A stretch of 40,630 nucleotides of DNA from Pseudomonadota bacterium (GCA_039196715.1 JBCCUP010000042.1:1-40630), one strand, 5' to 3'; numbered from the stretch's first letter, positions 15,683 through 24,500 are shown. The notes: a model not told the origin generated them from the sequence alone. Numbers and translations: made by a program.

Positions 15683-18634
15683 ATGCACGACCTCGAATCG
15701 CAACGCGCTGCATCGCGCGAGGCCACCCGGCACGGCGCGCCCGCGCGCACCGTCAACCCGTTTTTCGGCGTCGGGCCCATCACGGACGTGGTCACAGACG
15801 AGATGGTCGGGCGTGAGAACCGCTTTGCCTTTGACCGCTGGTTGGAGGAGACCTACCGCAAGCTCGACGACACCGGCCGGGATCTCGGGCCCTTGACGAC
15901 AGCCGAAATCGGTCGATCGATGCACCGCGGCTACCCGGCCGACGCGATTCTGCTGGACATGATGCACCACATCCACCGGTACTTCGGTTTGCCCGAAGCG
16001 AACCCGATGGCCGTCGGCCTCGGGGGCGGTCACTCGGGCTTCACGGTGGCGATCATGCACCTGATGAACCCGAACCTCGAGCACCAACGGGTGTTCGTCG
16101 ACACGCCGCGACCCGAATCCGAGGCGGCCGCCCGTGGCGGTTTTTTCCGTCAGAGCTGGGGCACACAGATTCTGGAGTTGCAGCAGTTTGCGGCCAACGG
16201 CAACGCCGACAAGATCCACTTTGCCGACGCCGAGGGCAGCATTCCGTCGGCGGACGAACTCGAGGCACTCGGCATTACCCTGTTCGTCGGTGTCGGCCAC
16301 GAGACCACCGGCGCCACGACCTACACCGAGTCCGAAGTCGCCTCCCTGCTCACGTGGTTGGGCGGCGACCCGGCCAATCGCCACGCCATGATCGATGCGA
16401 CATCCATGCTCGGCGCCATGCCCTGGAGTCAGCCGGTGGTCGATGACTTCATGCAGAAGTGCTGCATATTCACGCCCTTTCAGAAAGCCATTGGCGGGGT
16501 GTCCGGCTACTTCCTTGCCTCGTTCACCCCGGCCGCGATGCAGTTGATCGACGACAACCAGAAAAACCCGGCGTGGGCCATCGCACGGCAATTGAAACTG
16601 GTGGTGCCGACTGACGCGAAGAAGCCGCTGACAGGTGACCAGTCTGTCGGCCTGGGACCGTTCTACGACGCCGCCGCCCACAAGATGACAGGCGGCGTAA
16701 TCAACACCTTCTCATCCCTTGCGTTTGCCGAGACCACCTATTGCCTGCTGCGCGTCGAGAAGCTGATTGGCCCGGTCAGCAACATGAACGCGCGCTCGGC
16801 GGCCAACCGCCAACGTATCACCGACTGGCTCGAAGGACAGTCTCTGCTGCAAGCCGGGGTTGCAAACGCGGACAAGCGGGGCGCTGCAGTGACCTTGCTC
16901 GCCGTCAATGACCCCGGCATCACGGACGCCGGCCTGCATGCACGCATCATCGCGCGCTCGAAACAGTTGCTGGGCTACGAAGGCATTACGCACCCCAATG
17001 GCGACCACGAGCCGGGGCTCGACGCAGCGCGCTACGTCAACGCCTTCCCCGGTACCCCGGGCGACTACCGAGCGTGGATCAACGGTATCCGCGACGCCGA
17101 CGACATCGAGCGCCTGCTCGAGAACATCAGCTACGCCTACCACCGCGCCAAAATCGTGGTGCTCGAGGAGGAGCTCGCCACCGAGGGCGTCCACTTCGAC
17201 GCCGACACCGTGTCTGGGCCGGCAGCGCGCGTCGACGACCCGTCGAGAGCGTATCGCATCCTGATCGCTGACCTCGTTGGCCTGTCCTTCGACGCCGATG
17301 GCAAGCCCGACCCCTCCGAGGTCAGGGCACACATCGAGGCAGAGGGCGCGAGCTTCACCGACGGCGCCTGGGATGGCCGTGAACTGCCGCCGGGCCAGCA
17401 CTTCTTCTACCTGCCCAACCTGTCCACCGAAGCCGAATTGACGGCAGCGTGCTGCGACAACCAGTACGACGCCGTGATCGCTGCCGCGACTTTTCTGCCC
17501 GCCAACGCCACCTTCCCCGAAGGCGGTGTGCGGATCGGCGCCGGCACCGGCAACATGGCCTGCGCCTGCTGGGGCGGCGGCGACGGCGCCGGCGGGTCGG
17601 CGCCGCTGATGAACACACCGAGCTTCAACAGCCGGGCGACTGCGCAGAGTGTGATGAAAGCGCTGCTCAAGGTCGTGCCCGATCTCGACGTGGCCGGGAT
17701 GCATGCGCGAGTCGTCGCCGGCGACTTCGACACCGGCAAGCACTTGTGCGAATACCCCACGCAAAAGCTCGAGGGCAAGCGCCTGGGTGTGATCGGTTAC
17801 GGCAACATCGGCCGTGAGGTCGCCCTGCTCGGCAAAGCCTTTGGCATGGACGTGACCGTGCACGCGCGTGCGCGTCACCAGGCCTGGATCGAGTCCGAGG
17901 GTTTTCGCTACGCAGCGACACCGGCAGCGGCGGCCGAGGGCGCCGACGTGCTCTCACCGCACACCGGCCTCGGCGCCAAGGGCGCCGACGGTCGCTTCGC
18001 CAACGCCGGGCTCGTCGATGCCGCGGTGCTGAGCCAACTCAACCCTGGCGCGGTGCTGATCAACTACGACCGTGGAGAAGTGGTCGACGCGGACGCGTTG
18101 CGTGACGCCATGACGGCGGGCCGGGTACGCTACGCCGCGATCGACGCCGACCTGTTCGTCGCCGAGGACGGCAGCTTGTCTGGTCCGATGGTGCCCTACC
18201 GCCCGCTGCTCGATGCGTTCCCGGGCCGACTGGAGCTGTTGCCGCACGCAGCTGCCGACACGGAGCACACATCGCGTGTTGCCGGTGCAATCCAGGCAGT
18301 GAACCAGTTGCTGAATGCGATCCGCTACCGCACGGTGGTCAACGTCAAGGGCGACATCCCGCCGGGCTACAGCGACGGAGGCGCGCACACGGTCGCCGGG
18401 GTCGGCAAGGTCTCACCGTCGGCGATCGCACGTCGGACGGCGGACGGCGAGGCATTGACCCGCTTGCGCGACACCGCCGAAACCCTCGCGGCGATCCTCG
18501 GCGCTCTCGAGAGCACGCGCGATGCCACCCGACGTGCGGAGTTGCTCGAGGCGCACGCGGCGACGCTGGTCATGGCCAACAACCGGTTGCGCCGCGACAG
18601 CGACGTCTTCGGGTTGAACGGCAACTTCGGCTAG
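15683..18634 (+). CDS. SerC-SerA fusion: phosphoserine-aminotransferase-like plus phosphoglycerate-dehydrogenase-like
   Basis: A 983-residue bifunctional protein. Residues about 1-490 are a fold-type I PLP enzyme resembling phosphoserine aminotransferase. Features are LGGGHSGF, the PLP-contacting D238 in MIDATSML, and the Schiff-base lysine K268 in TPFQKAIGG, corresponding to the QKNIG of SerC. Residues about 520-890 are a D-isomer 2-hydroxyacid dehydrogenase. Features are GVRIGAGTGNM, MNTPSFNS, the NAD motif GVIGYGNIG (705-710), and the catalytic set R797 (NYDRGEV), E828 and H855 (LPHAAAD). About 90 helical residues follow; there is no ACT domain. SerA and SerC catalyse consecutive steps from 3-phosphoglycerate to phosphoserine and are normally separate proteins. 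The ATG at 15683 is the best start, though its ribosome-binding site is poor. No serB is nearby. Confidence 0.9.
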   Translation: MHDLESQRAASREATRHGAPARTVNPFFGVGPITDVVTDEMVGRENRFAFDRWLEETYRKLDDTGRDLGPLTTAEIGRSMHRGYPADAILLDMMHHIHRYFGLPEANPMAVGLGGGHSGFTVAIMHLMNPNLEHQRVFVDTPRPESEAAARGGFFRQSWGTQILELQQFAANGNADKIHFADAEGSIPSADELEALGITLFVGVGHETTGATTYTESEVASLLTWLGGDPANRHAMIDATSMLGAMPWSQPVVDDFMQKCCIFTPFQKAIGGVSGYFLASFTPAAMQLIDDNQKNPAWAIARQLKLVVPTDAKKPLTGDQSVGLGPFYDAAAHKMTGGVINTFSSLAFAETTYCLLRVEKLIGPVSNMNARSAANRQRITDWLEGQSLLQAGVANADKRGAAVTLLAVNDPGITDAGLHARIIARSKQLLGYEGITHPNGDHEPGLDAARYVNAFPGTPGDYRAWINGIRDADDIERLLENISYAYHRAKIVVLEEELATEGVHFDADTVSGPAARVDDPSRAYRILIADLVGLSFDADGKPDPSEVRAHIEAEGASFTDGAWDGRELPPGQHFFYLPNLSTEAELTAACCDNQYDAVIAAATFLPANATFPEGGVRIGAGTGNMACACWGGGDGAGGSAPLMNTPSFNSRATAQSVMKALLKVVPDLDVAGMHARVVAGDFDTGKHLCEYPTQKLEGKRLGVIGYGNIGREVALLGKAFGMDVTVHARARHQAWIESEGFRYAATPAAAAEGADVLSPHTGLGAKGADGRFANAGLVDAAVLSQLNPGAVLINYDRGEVVDADALRDAMTAGRVRYAAIDADLFVAEDGSLSGPMVPYRPLLDAFPGRLELLPHAAADTEHTSRVAGAIQAVNQLLNAIRYRTVVNVKGDIPPGYSDGGAHTVAGVGKVSPSAIARRTADGEALTRLRDTAETLAAILGALESTRDATRRAELLEAHAATLVMANNRLRRDSDVFGLNGNFG

Positions 18635-18765
18635 CGGCCCGTCAACCCGCCGGCGAGGGAGCCAGACGCCCCCGCCGGGTGCATTGCGCGAGCAGCCGCT
18701 GGCGCAACCCACGGCAACGCAACGACACGCCCGGCAGCGCAGGCAAACCGGGCCACTGGCAGGCG

Positions 18766-19368
18766 CTAGGCGTCCGCCGCGTGTTTGCCGAGGGTCCAGC
18801 CGACCGAAGAGATGCTGCGCTCGGCGACGTCGATGGCGTGTTCCTCGAGCTCGGTCGCCATGGTGTCGTTCCAGCGGTTGAGGTAGCCGAAGAGTGAAAT
18901 GGCCGCGACGATCTCAACGATCTGATCGTCGTCAAAGTGGGCCTTCAGGCGGTCGAAATCGGCATCCGTTGCTTCGTTCGGCACCAGGGCACTGTGGTAG
19001 GCCAACGTCAGCGCAGCACGCTCCGCGTCGCTGAAGAGTTCACTGGTCTGAAAAGACCAGACGGCACGGATCTTCTCGTCGCTCGCCTGGTACCGGCTCG
19101 ACAGGTTGGCCATGTGCGCCTGGCAATACGTGCAGCCCGACGCCTGCGACGCAATCAGACTGACCAGCATCTTGAGCTCTTCGCTGACCGTGCCCTCGTA
19201 GAGCACTGCCTGATTGAGCGCCATGAAGGCGCGCACGATGTTCGGGCGGCGCACCATGGTCATGATGCTGTGCGGGGTGAACCCGCGCGTGTTGCGGTAG
19301 TGCTCGAAGCGCGCCTTGATGTCGTCGGCCTCGATGTCTTCGATTGCAAGCGGTGGAATGCGTGCCAC
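18766..19368 (-). CDS. Carboxymuconolactone-decarboxylase / AhpD-like protein
   Basis: A 200-residue all-helical protein. The redox motif Cys-Thr-Tyr-Cys followed by QAHMA, in GCTYCQAHMANLSSRY, is the AhpD/CMD catalytic signature. Upstream is PHSIMTMVRRPNIVRAFMALNQAVLY, typical of peroxidase-related CMD proteins. The likely activity is a thiol-dependent alkylhydroperoxidase. The GTG start at 19368 has GGAGG six bases upstream. It follows the LysR gene at 19440-20354 after 71 bases on the same strand. Confidence 0.9.
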   Translation of the reverse strand: MARIPPLAIEDIEADDIKARFEHYRNTRGFTPHSIMTMVRRPNIVRAFMALNQAVLYEGTVSEELKMLVSLIASQASGCTYCQAHMANLSSRYQASDEKIRAVWSFQTSELFSDAERAALTLAYHSALVPNEATDADFDRLKAHFDDDQIVEIVAAISLFGYLNRWNDTMATELEEHAIDVAERSISSVGWTLGKHAADA

Positions 19369-19439
19369 GGTAGCCTCCAGGTAATTTACAGCCCATTATC
19401 TGCCGCCGACAGTGCATCCGCAAAGGGCGACAAGGTCGC

Positions 19440-20354
19440 TCAACCCGGCACCACCGACACCCGTGATTTGAGGAAATCAATGGCGACGCGCACCTTGCTT
19501 GGAAGGTAGGCGCGGCTGGGGTACACGAGCCATGCCGCTGTGTCGAAATCGGTTGCGGTCGCCTGGTGCTCTGGCAGCACATCAACCAGACGGCCAGCTG
19601 CAATGTCGTCACCGATCAGCCAACCGGCGAGCAGTGCGGGCCCCCCGCCACCGAGCACGATCGAGCGTAGGCTCAACGCCGACGTGACGGTGGTTTCTGC
19701 CGAGATGTCGACGGCGGTGTCATGGCCTCCGCCGCCGTGCAGCGCGCGAAAGCGCCAGCACGAGCGAAACCCGGGCAGCGCAAACACCGTGCAGGGGTGA
19801 TGCGCGAGGTCCTCCGGCACGCGAATGGTGGCTGCAGTCTCGACGTAGGTCGGGCTCGCAACCACACGGTAGCGTGTCGCGCACAGCCGCGTCGCAACCA
19901 CATCACCTGACGGCCGGGGACCGAGCCGGACGGCGAGGTCGACGCCGGCATCGACCAGGTCAACCGCGGTGTCGGTGAACAGCAGGTCGAGCTTGAGCTC
20001 CGGGTAGCGTGCCTTGAAATCACCGATCAGGGGCACGATCACCCGCTCACCGAACGCAACGGACGCGGTCAGCCGCAGGGTCCCCGCCGGGCCACGGCTG
20101 ACCGACCGAGCCTGATCCTCCGCGTGCGCCAGTGCCTCGATGATCCCAGCCACGTGCTGCGCATAGAGCGCGCCCGATTCGGTCAACGACATGGTGCGGG
20201 TGGTGCGTTGGAACAACCGCACGCCAAGGGACTGCTCCAGCTGCGCAATCGCACGTGACACCGAGGACGCGCTGATCCCGTGCTCGTCAGCCACGGCCGC
20301 GAAGCTCAACCGGTTGGCGACATCGATGAAGAGCCGCAAGGTGTCCAGGTTCAT
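19440..20354 (-). CDS. LysR-family regulator
   Basis: A 304-residue regulator starting MNLDTLRLFIDVANRLSFAA, with recognition helix SASSVSRAIAQLEQSLGV and the following RLFQRTTRTMSLTESG wing. The effector domain (GTLRLTASVAFGERVIVPLIGDF) is of the CrgA/DsdC-like subgroup. The ATG at 20354 fits the family N-terminus; a TTG further out is unlikely. It diverges from the beta-hydroxyacid dehydrogenase gene at 20489 and probably controls it, and perhaps the AhpD-like gene behind it. Confidence 0.92.
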   Translation of the reverse strand: MNLDTLRLFIDVANRLSFAAVADEHGISASSVSRAIAQLEQSLGVRLFQRTTRTMSLTESGALYAQHVAGIIEALAHAEDQARSVSRGPAGTLRLTASVAFGERVIVPLIGDFKARYPELKLDLLFTDTAVDLVDAGVDLAVRLGPRPSGDVVATRLCATRYRVVASPTYVETAATIRVPEDLAHHPCTVFALPGFRSCWRFRALHGGGGHDTAVDISAETTVTSALSLRSIVLGGGGPALLAGWLIGDDIAAGRLVDVLPEHQATATDFDTAAWLVYPSRAYLPSKVRVAIDFLKSRVSVVPG

Positions 20355-20431
20355 TAGTGCGTATTCTGCACTTATGTAAACCAAGAATCGATATTTATCT
20401 TATTTATCGCGTCATTCAGGCTCTCTATACC
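20355..20431. promoter_or_regulatory. Divergent regulatory region with inverted repeat
   Basis: AGTGC-GTATTCT-GCACT (20356-20372) is a LysR-style interrupted palindrome placed next to the regulator's own start. The rest is unusually AT-rich for this genome. TTATCG (20404-20409) and TATACC (20426-20431), 16 bases apart, may serve the dehydrogenase gene. Promoter elements are tentative. Confidence 0.4.
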
Positions 20432-20488
20432 CCTGACACACCGGGCACGCGCCCGGCTCAGGCCCACCACCGTGACGGGAGACCCCAC

Positions 20489-21352
20489 ATGACCACGATC
20501 GCTTTTCTCGGCCTCGGCGCAATGGGCAGCCGCATGGCCGCCCGGTTGCTTGAAGCAGGCCACCCCGTGACCGTCTGGAACCGCGGTGCGGGCCGTGTGC
20601 AGCCGCTGGTGGACCGCGGTGCGACCCCGGCGGACTCACCGCGTACCGCGGCGCGTGGTGCTGACATCGTGCTATCGATGGTGCGCGACGACACCGCCTC
20701 CGAGCGGGTCTGGCTGGACCCGGTCGACGGCGCGTTGCAGGCCCTCGGCGAACACAGCATCGCCGTCGAGTGTTCCACCGTGTCGCTGCCGCACGTGACG
20801 GCGCTGGCCACCGCCTTCGGGCAGGCAAAACGGACACTGGTCGATGCGCCGCTCGCCGGCTCGCGACCCCAGGCCGACGCCGGCGCCCTGCTGTTCTTCG
20901 CCGGCGGTCCAGGTGCCGCGGTTGACGCCATCACGCCAGTATTGCAACCCCTGTCCGGTGCCGTGCACCACACCGGTGACGTGGGCTCGGGCACCACACT
21001 GAAGCTCCTGGTCAACGCGCTGTTCGGGGTGCAGCTCGCCGCCGTGGCCGAGCTGATCGGCTTTGCAGCGAGGGCGGGCCTGGACACGAACGCCGCCGTA
21101 GCGGTCCTCGGCAGCACCCCGGTCTGCAGCCCGGCAGCAAAGGCCGCTGCAGAGGCCATGCTCGCGGGCCACTGGGCACCGGCGTTTCCGATCGACCTGG
21201 TCGCCAAGGATTTCGGCCTGATCGCGGCATCAGCCGCGTCGGTGCCGTTGGCCGACGCTGCCGGTGGCGTTTACACGGCAGGCGTCGATCGCGGGTACGG
21301 CGCAGACAACATCACCGGTGTCGTCCAGCTTTACACCCCCCGGGCTCGCTGA
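20489..21352 (+). CDS. Beta-hydroxyacid dehydrogenase, 3-hydroxyisobutyrate dehydrogenase family
   Basis: A 287-residue NAD(P)-dependent enzyme. The Rossmann motif FLGLGAMGSRMA opens the protein. It is followed by ECSTVSLP, the substrate-binding DAPLAGSRPQADAGALLFFAGG (the DAPVSGG block) and GSGTTLKLLVNAL with the catalytic lysine. These identify the family that includes 3-hydroxyisobutyrate, tartronate-semialdehyde and glyoxylate/succinic-semialdehyde reductases. Which substrate applies is not readable. The ATG at 20489 is preceded by GGGAG. It is divergent from a LysR gene, and a strong hairpin follows its stop. Confidence 0.9.
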   Translation: MTTIAFLGLGAMGSRMAARLLEAGHPVTVWNRGAGRVQPLVDRGATPADSPRTAARGADIVLSMVRDDTASERVWLDPVDGALQALGEHSIAVECSTVSLPHVTALATAFGQAKRTLVDAPLAGSRPQADAGALLFFAGGPGAAVDAITPVLQPLSGAVHHTGDVGSGTTLKLLVNALFGVQLAAVAELIGFAARAGLDTNAAVAVLGSTPVCSPAAKAAAEAMLAGHWAPAFPIDLVAKDFGLIAASAASVPLADAAGGVYTAGVDRGYGADNITGVVQLYTPRAR

Positions 21353-21361
21353 AACCACGGG

Positions 21362-21384
21362 CCGGCGCGGCACCACCGCGCCGG
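21362..21384. terminator. Bidirectional terminator hairpin between convergent genes
   Basis: CCGGCGCGG, loop CACCA, CCGCGCCGG is a perfect nine-pair stem. It starts ten bases after the plus-strand dehydrogenase stop and ends two bases before the minus-strand NTF2-like stop. There is only a short T-rich tail (CTTATT), so efficiency is uncertain. Confidence 0.65.
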
Positions 21385-21386
21385 GC

Positions 21387-21749
21387 TTATTCCGGCATGC
21401 GCGAGGAGTGGTGCTCGATGATCATCCAGCGCTGGCCGTTCCACCGATAGACGAAGGTGAAACGCCCGGGCACAGTGCTGCCGTCGGCAAAGGTGAAGGT
21501 GTACGCGCCGGAGTTCACGGCGATCTGGCCGAAGCTCCGGATATTGGCCTCGTCGATCGTGCCCACCGGCCCCTTCGCCAGAAAACCGACGAAGTAATCT
21601 TCGATTTCGGCGGGCGAGTGACGCACCTGGTTGGACACGGTCGGCAACAGGATGGCATTGACGTCGTACAAGGCCGCAACCTGTTTCGGGTCACCGGTCT
21701 GTAACGCGCTGTTCCAAGCGTCGAATTGTGCGGCGATGTCCTGATCCAC
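21387..21749 (-). CDS. NTF2-like / SgcJ-EcaC family protein
   Basis: A 120-residue SnoaL/NTF2-like cone-fold protein. DQDIAAQFDAWNSALQTGDPKQVAALYDVNAILLPTVSN matches the SgcJ/EcaC and CaMKII-association-domain group, and it ends with the typical WNGQRWMIIEHHSSRMPE. The length is as expected. The start is a GTG at 21749. Bacterial members are of mostly unknown function. The gene is divergent from the zinc-starvation-like operon, with 213 bases between starts. Confidence 0.85.
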   Translation of the reverse strand: MDQDIAAQFDAWNSALQTGDPKQVAALYDVNAILLPTVSNQVRHSPAEIEDYFVGFLAKGPVGTIDEANIRSFGQIAVNSGAYTFTFADGSTVPGRFTFVYRWNGQRWMIIEHHSSRMPE

Positions 21750-21870
21750 CTCAGTGCTGCTCCACGAAAACGGGGTGAGGAGTGTAAGTCAAACGCGCTT
21801 TGCACGGGACCCCACAGGGCGTGCAACTGCGGGCACCGCCCGCGTTCTGGCACCGGCCTGACAACCTGCT

Positions 21871-21890
21871 GTTATGTTATAATGTACGTA
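21871..21890 (+). promoter_or_regulatory. Zur-box-like site overlapping a -10 element
   Basis: In a locally AT-rich patch, TGTTATAATGTACGT (21875-21889) agrees with the gammaproteobacterial Zur consensus TGTTATAATATAACA at eleven of fifteen positions. The left half is perfect. It contains TATAAT (21878-21883), a perfect -10 hexamer; CTGACA lies 14 bases upstream, a short spacing. Placement in front of DUF1826 and L31B genes, both known Zur-type targets, strengthens the call. Confidence 0.6.
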
Positions 21891-21962
21891 GCATGCAACT
21901 GCCGATTGCCGGCGCCACGCCCCGTTGCCGCGCGCTGACCACACTCCACAGGCACACAAGAC

Positions 21963-22652
21963 ATGAACCCCGCACCCGCTGAGAATGTCGTTTATGGCCT
22001 CTTCGACCCGGCAGACCGGGCCGCAAAGATGCGCCTGGCAAGCGGCAGCAAACCCGGTGTGCTGGCCGATATCTACGATGCTGACATCAGCATCGCCGTC
22101 TGGCAGCGCCCACCCGAAACCCTGCTCACCGATGCGGTGGTCGGGTTTCTGGCGGCCAACCCGACGCTCTCGGCAGCGGTCGTGGTCGCACCGGACACGA
22201 CGCACTCGGCGCTCAAGGACGCGACCCGCGGCACCTTGCCCAGCCAGCTGAGCAACGACATCGCCGAACTCGTCGACATGTACTGCTGTTTGTTCAATTT
22301 GGAACGTGCCGGTCTGCGCCTGGCTACCATTGACAGGGCAATGTGCCCGCGTTTTCACGTTGACCGCATGCCCTGCCGTCTGCTCACCACGTACCACGGC
22401 AGTGCGACCGAGTGGCTGCCGCACAACAAGGTGAACCGCTCCAAACTCGGCGCCCGCAGCGGCGGCAAACCCGATGCCGTGTCGGGCCTGTATCAGAGTC
22501 CAGCCGATATCCAGCAGCTCGACACCGGCGACGTCGCCCTGATCAAGGGCGCGCTCTGGCATGACGATGAGACCACTGGCCTGGTGCACCGCTCGCCCGC
22601 TGTTGCACCAGGTGAGCGCAGGTTGCTGCTGTCATTGGATTTTGCCGATTGA
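21963..22652 (+). CDS. DUF1826 protein, probable zinc-starvation gene
   Basis: A 229-residue protein recognised as DUF1826 by [23 protein letters not shown], followed by an [11 protein letters not shown] block and [21 protein letters not shown] at the C-terminus. The H-x-D and later His positions look like a cupin-type metal site, but this is inference. DUF1826 genes tend to occur beside COG0523 GTPases and other Zur-controlled genes. Here the gene sits behind a Zur-box-like promoter and in front of a zinc-free L31 paralogue, supporting a role in coping with low zinc. No ribosome-binding site is obvious. Its reaction is unknown. Confidence 0.85.
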   Translation: MNPAPAENVVYGLFDPADRAAKMRLASGSKPGVLADIYDADISIAVWQRPPETLLTDAVVGFLAANPTLSAAVVVAPDTTHSALKDATRGTLPSQLSNDIAELVDMYCCLFNLERAGLRLATIDRAMCPRFHVDRMPCRLLTTYHGSATEWLPHNKVNRSKLGARSGGKPDAVSGLYQSPADIQQLDTGDVALIKGALWHDDETTGLVHRSPAVAPGERRLLLSLDFAD

Positions 22653-22761
22653 ACCATCAGGCCACGCTGGCGGTGCCGCCCGAGGCTACACACACCCGAA
22701 ACACATGCGCGCTCCACCACCACGCGGACGCGCACAACACACCACCCAGAGACACCATGCC

Positions 22762-23013
22762 ATGAAGCCCGACATTCACCCCGAGTACCGCGACGTGCTG
22801 TTTCACGACACCGGCGCCGACACCTACTTTCTCGTTGGCTCAACCATCGCGACCACCCGAACCGCCGAGTACGAGGGGCACACCTATCCGTACGTCCCCA
22901 TCGACATTTCGAGCGCGTCTCACCCGGTGTACACGGGCAAGCACCGTGTCAGGCAGAACGACGGGCGGATTGCGAAGTTCAACAAGCGCTTCGCGCAAAA
23001 GCCGACGTCCTGA
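22762..23013 (+). CDS. rpmE2: Ribosomal protein L31 type B (zinc-independent)
   Basis: An 83-residue L31. The opening [17 protein letters not shown], the [11 protein letters not shown] block and the ending [11 protein letters not shown] match the type-B (YkgM/RpmE2) paralogue. There is no cysteine in the protein, so it lacks the CxxC zinc ribbon of type-A L31. In known systems Zur derepresses this copy during zinc limitation, and it replaces the zinc-holding L31 on ribosomes, freeing zinc. It follows DUF1826 after 109 bases on the same strand and is presumably under the same Zur-box-like promoter. Confidence 0.95.
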   Translation: MKPDIHPEYRDVLFHDTGADTYFLVGSTIATTRTAEYEGHTYPYVPIDISSASHPVYTGKHRVRQNDGRIAKFNKRFAQKPTS

Positions 23014-23117
23014 CCGAGTACCCAAAGCCTGGCGGGTCGCCAGATCCGTGTGCTGTGTGCCTGTGTGGCACCCGAGCACACGCCTGCGACCGCGCGTTGG
23101 GCAACGCGGCGTCCGCC

Positions 23118-23477
23118 TCAACGCGGCTCGGGCCGCGTCAACAGAAACGTTGAGACCGACAGAAAGATCAGCGTGATACCGCCAAGCACCCACAAGCTCG
23201 AGAGTGTGAAATAGAGAAACACCCAGCTCGCGACCAGCATGACGATGGCGACTGTCTTGTTCTTGCGAGACACGGCCCCTTGCTCCTCCCAGTTGGTCAA
23301 CAGGTTCCCGAAGTGCGGGTGCGAGTACAACCAGCGGTGCAGTCGCTCAGAGCCCCGTGCCGAGCACCACGCCGCAAGCAACAGGAACGGCACGGTGGGA
23401 ATGCCGGGCAAGAAAACGCCGATGATTGCGAGCCCGACAAACACGTAAGCGGCAATCAGAAAAAAGACGCGTTTCAT
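23118..23477 (-). CDS. DUF454 (YbaN-like) inner-membrane protein
   Basis: A 119-residue membrane protein with the DUF454 pattern: an N-terminal span with the signature GVFLPGIPTVPFLLLAAWCSARGSERLHRWL, then HPHFGNLLTNWEEQGAVSRKNKTVAI, and two further hydrophobic spans. The ATG at 23477 overlaps the stop of the upstream VOC gene by the four bases ATGA, so the two are translationally coupled. The family's function is not known. Confidence 0.93.
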   Translation of the reverse strand: MKRVFFLIAAYVFVGLAIIGVFLPGIPTVPFLLLAAWCSARGSERLHRWLYSHPHFGNLLTNWEEQGAVSRKNKTVAIVMLVASWVFLYFTLSSLWVLGGITLIFLSVSTFLLTRPEPR

Positions 23478-23887
23478 GCAGCGTGTGTCGGCGTGTCGCG
23501 ATCGGGTTCGCCCGTGCGCGGCTGCGCGATCCACCACAGGTTGCCGCAGGGGTCCACCACGCCAGCCATGAGGTCGCCATGGGGCCTGATATTCGGTGCC
23601 ATGACGCTGACAGCGCCGGCTCGCAAGGCTGCCGTGTAGACACCCTCGACGGTCTCCACAAACAGGTGCATCTGCGACACATTGGCGGAGAACGCCGCCG
23701 TTGCCTGATTCAGCATCAGAATGGAATCCCCGATGCGAACGCGTGCGTGTTGCACCGTGCCATCCGCGTAGCGGTCTTCCTTGACGACCTCGCCATCGAA
23801 CACCGTCACGGTGAACGCAATCAGCGCATCCGCGTCCGTCACGGTGAAGTAGGGCGTTATCGTGCCAAGGGCTGGGGGTGCTGTCAT
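23474..23887 (-). CDS. VOC-family (glyoxalase / PhnB-like) protein
   Basis: A 137-residue vicinal-oxygen-chelate fold protein. PYFTVTDADALIAFTVTVFDGEVV is followed by an ADGTVQHARVRIGDSILMLNQA strand of the PhnB-like group, and the C-terminal part reads GVVDPCGNLWWIAQPRTGEPDRD. Activity could be antibiotic binding, isomerisation or none. AGGAGG seven bases upstream of the ATG at 23887 is a strong ribosome-binding site and decides the start. It is coupled by ATGA overlap to the DUF454 gene. Confidence 0.9.
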   Translation of the reverse strand: MTAPPALGTITPYFTVTDADALIAFTVTVFDGEVVKEDRYADGTVQHARVRIGDSILMLNQATAAFSANVSQMHLFVETVEGVYTAALRAGAVSVMAPNIRPHGDLMAGVVDPCGNLWWIAQPRTGEPDRDTPTHAA

Positions 23888-24495
23888 GTCAGACCTCCTG
23901 CTGTGTTGAAAGACAACGCCGACGTGCCAGGGCGCGTGCGTGCTCGCCCCGCTGAGGGTACTCGCGCACCACAATGAGCGCATGCAGGCACACCTGAACT
24001 GGCCCCACCGAGGGTGTCAGGTAACGCCATAACGTGCTCGCGGGTCAGCCTCGGGCCGCCCCGCGTGCGGACGTGGCCCTGCGCGTCATTGCCACACCGT
24101 CTCGCGTGGTGCACGCCGACGTGGCCGGCGTTGGCCAGCCCACCCCCGACCGGTGACTCAAGCCGGATCACCGGTCGCCTGAACAGACCGCGCGGTTGTG
24201 CCACCTGGGCGGTTGCGAGCACGTCCGGCTCGCGCGTCAACCGGCACCGCACACGGTTGCCGCCGTATCCCCGCGCGTCGTGCGTGTGGTCGATACGGTA
24301 CGACACACCGTCACACACCGCATCGAGGGTCTGGCTCAACGCGGCAGGCACCACGTGCTTCAGCCTCGACTGGGTTGCCACTGCCCTGTCCGGCCACCGC
24401 AAGCCACCCACGTGCCGGCGTGTTTCCGAGTGGAACGCGGTGTCAAGGTGGGTCGCGCCCACTTGTCTCGCGACCAACACACTGGCCCCTTGCAC
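23884..24495 (-). CDS. Unrecognised open frame, doubtful gene
   Basis: The stretch 23888-24500 has no recognisable gene. The longest candidate is a GTG-started minus-strand frame of 203 codons whose third positions are mostly G or C, as in neighbouring genes. It ends in an ATGA overlap with the VOC start. Against it, the product is rich in His and Arg, lacks any motif I know, and has no convincing ribosome-binding site. An overlapping plus-strand frame looks no better. It may be a decayed gene or plain intergenic DNA. Confidence 0.25.
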   Translation of the reverse strand: MQGASVLVARQVGATHLDTAFHSETRRHVGGLRWPDRAVATQSRLKHVVPAALSQTLDAVCDGVSYRIDHTHDARGYGGNRVRCRLTREPDVLATAQVAQPRGLFRRPVIRLESPVGGGLANAGHVGVHHARRCGNDAQGHVRTRGGPRLTREHVMALPDTLGGASSGVPACAHCGARVPSAGRARTRPGTSALSFNTAGGLT

Positions 24496-24500
24496 CGCGA

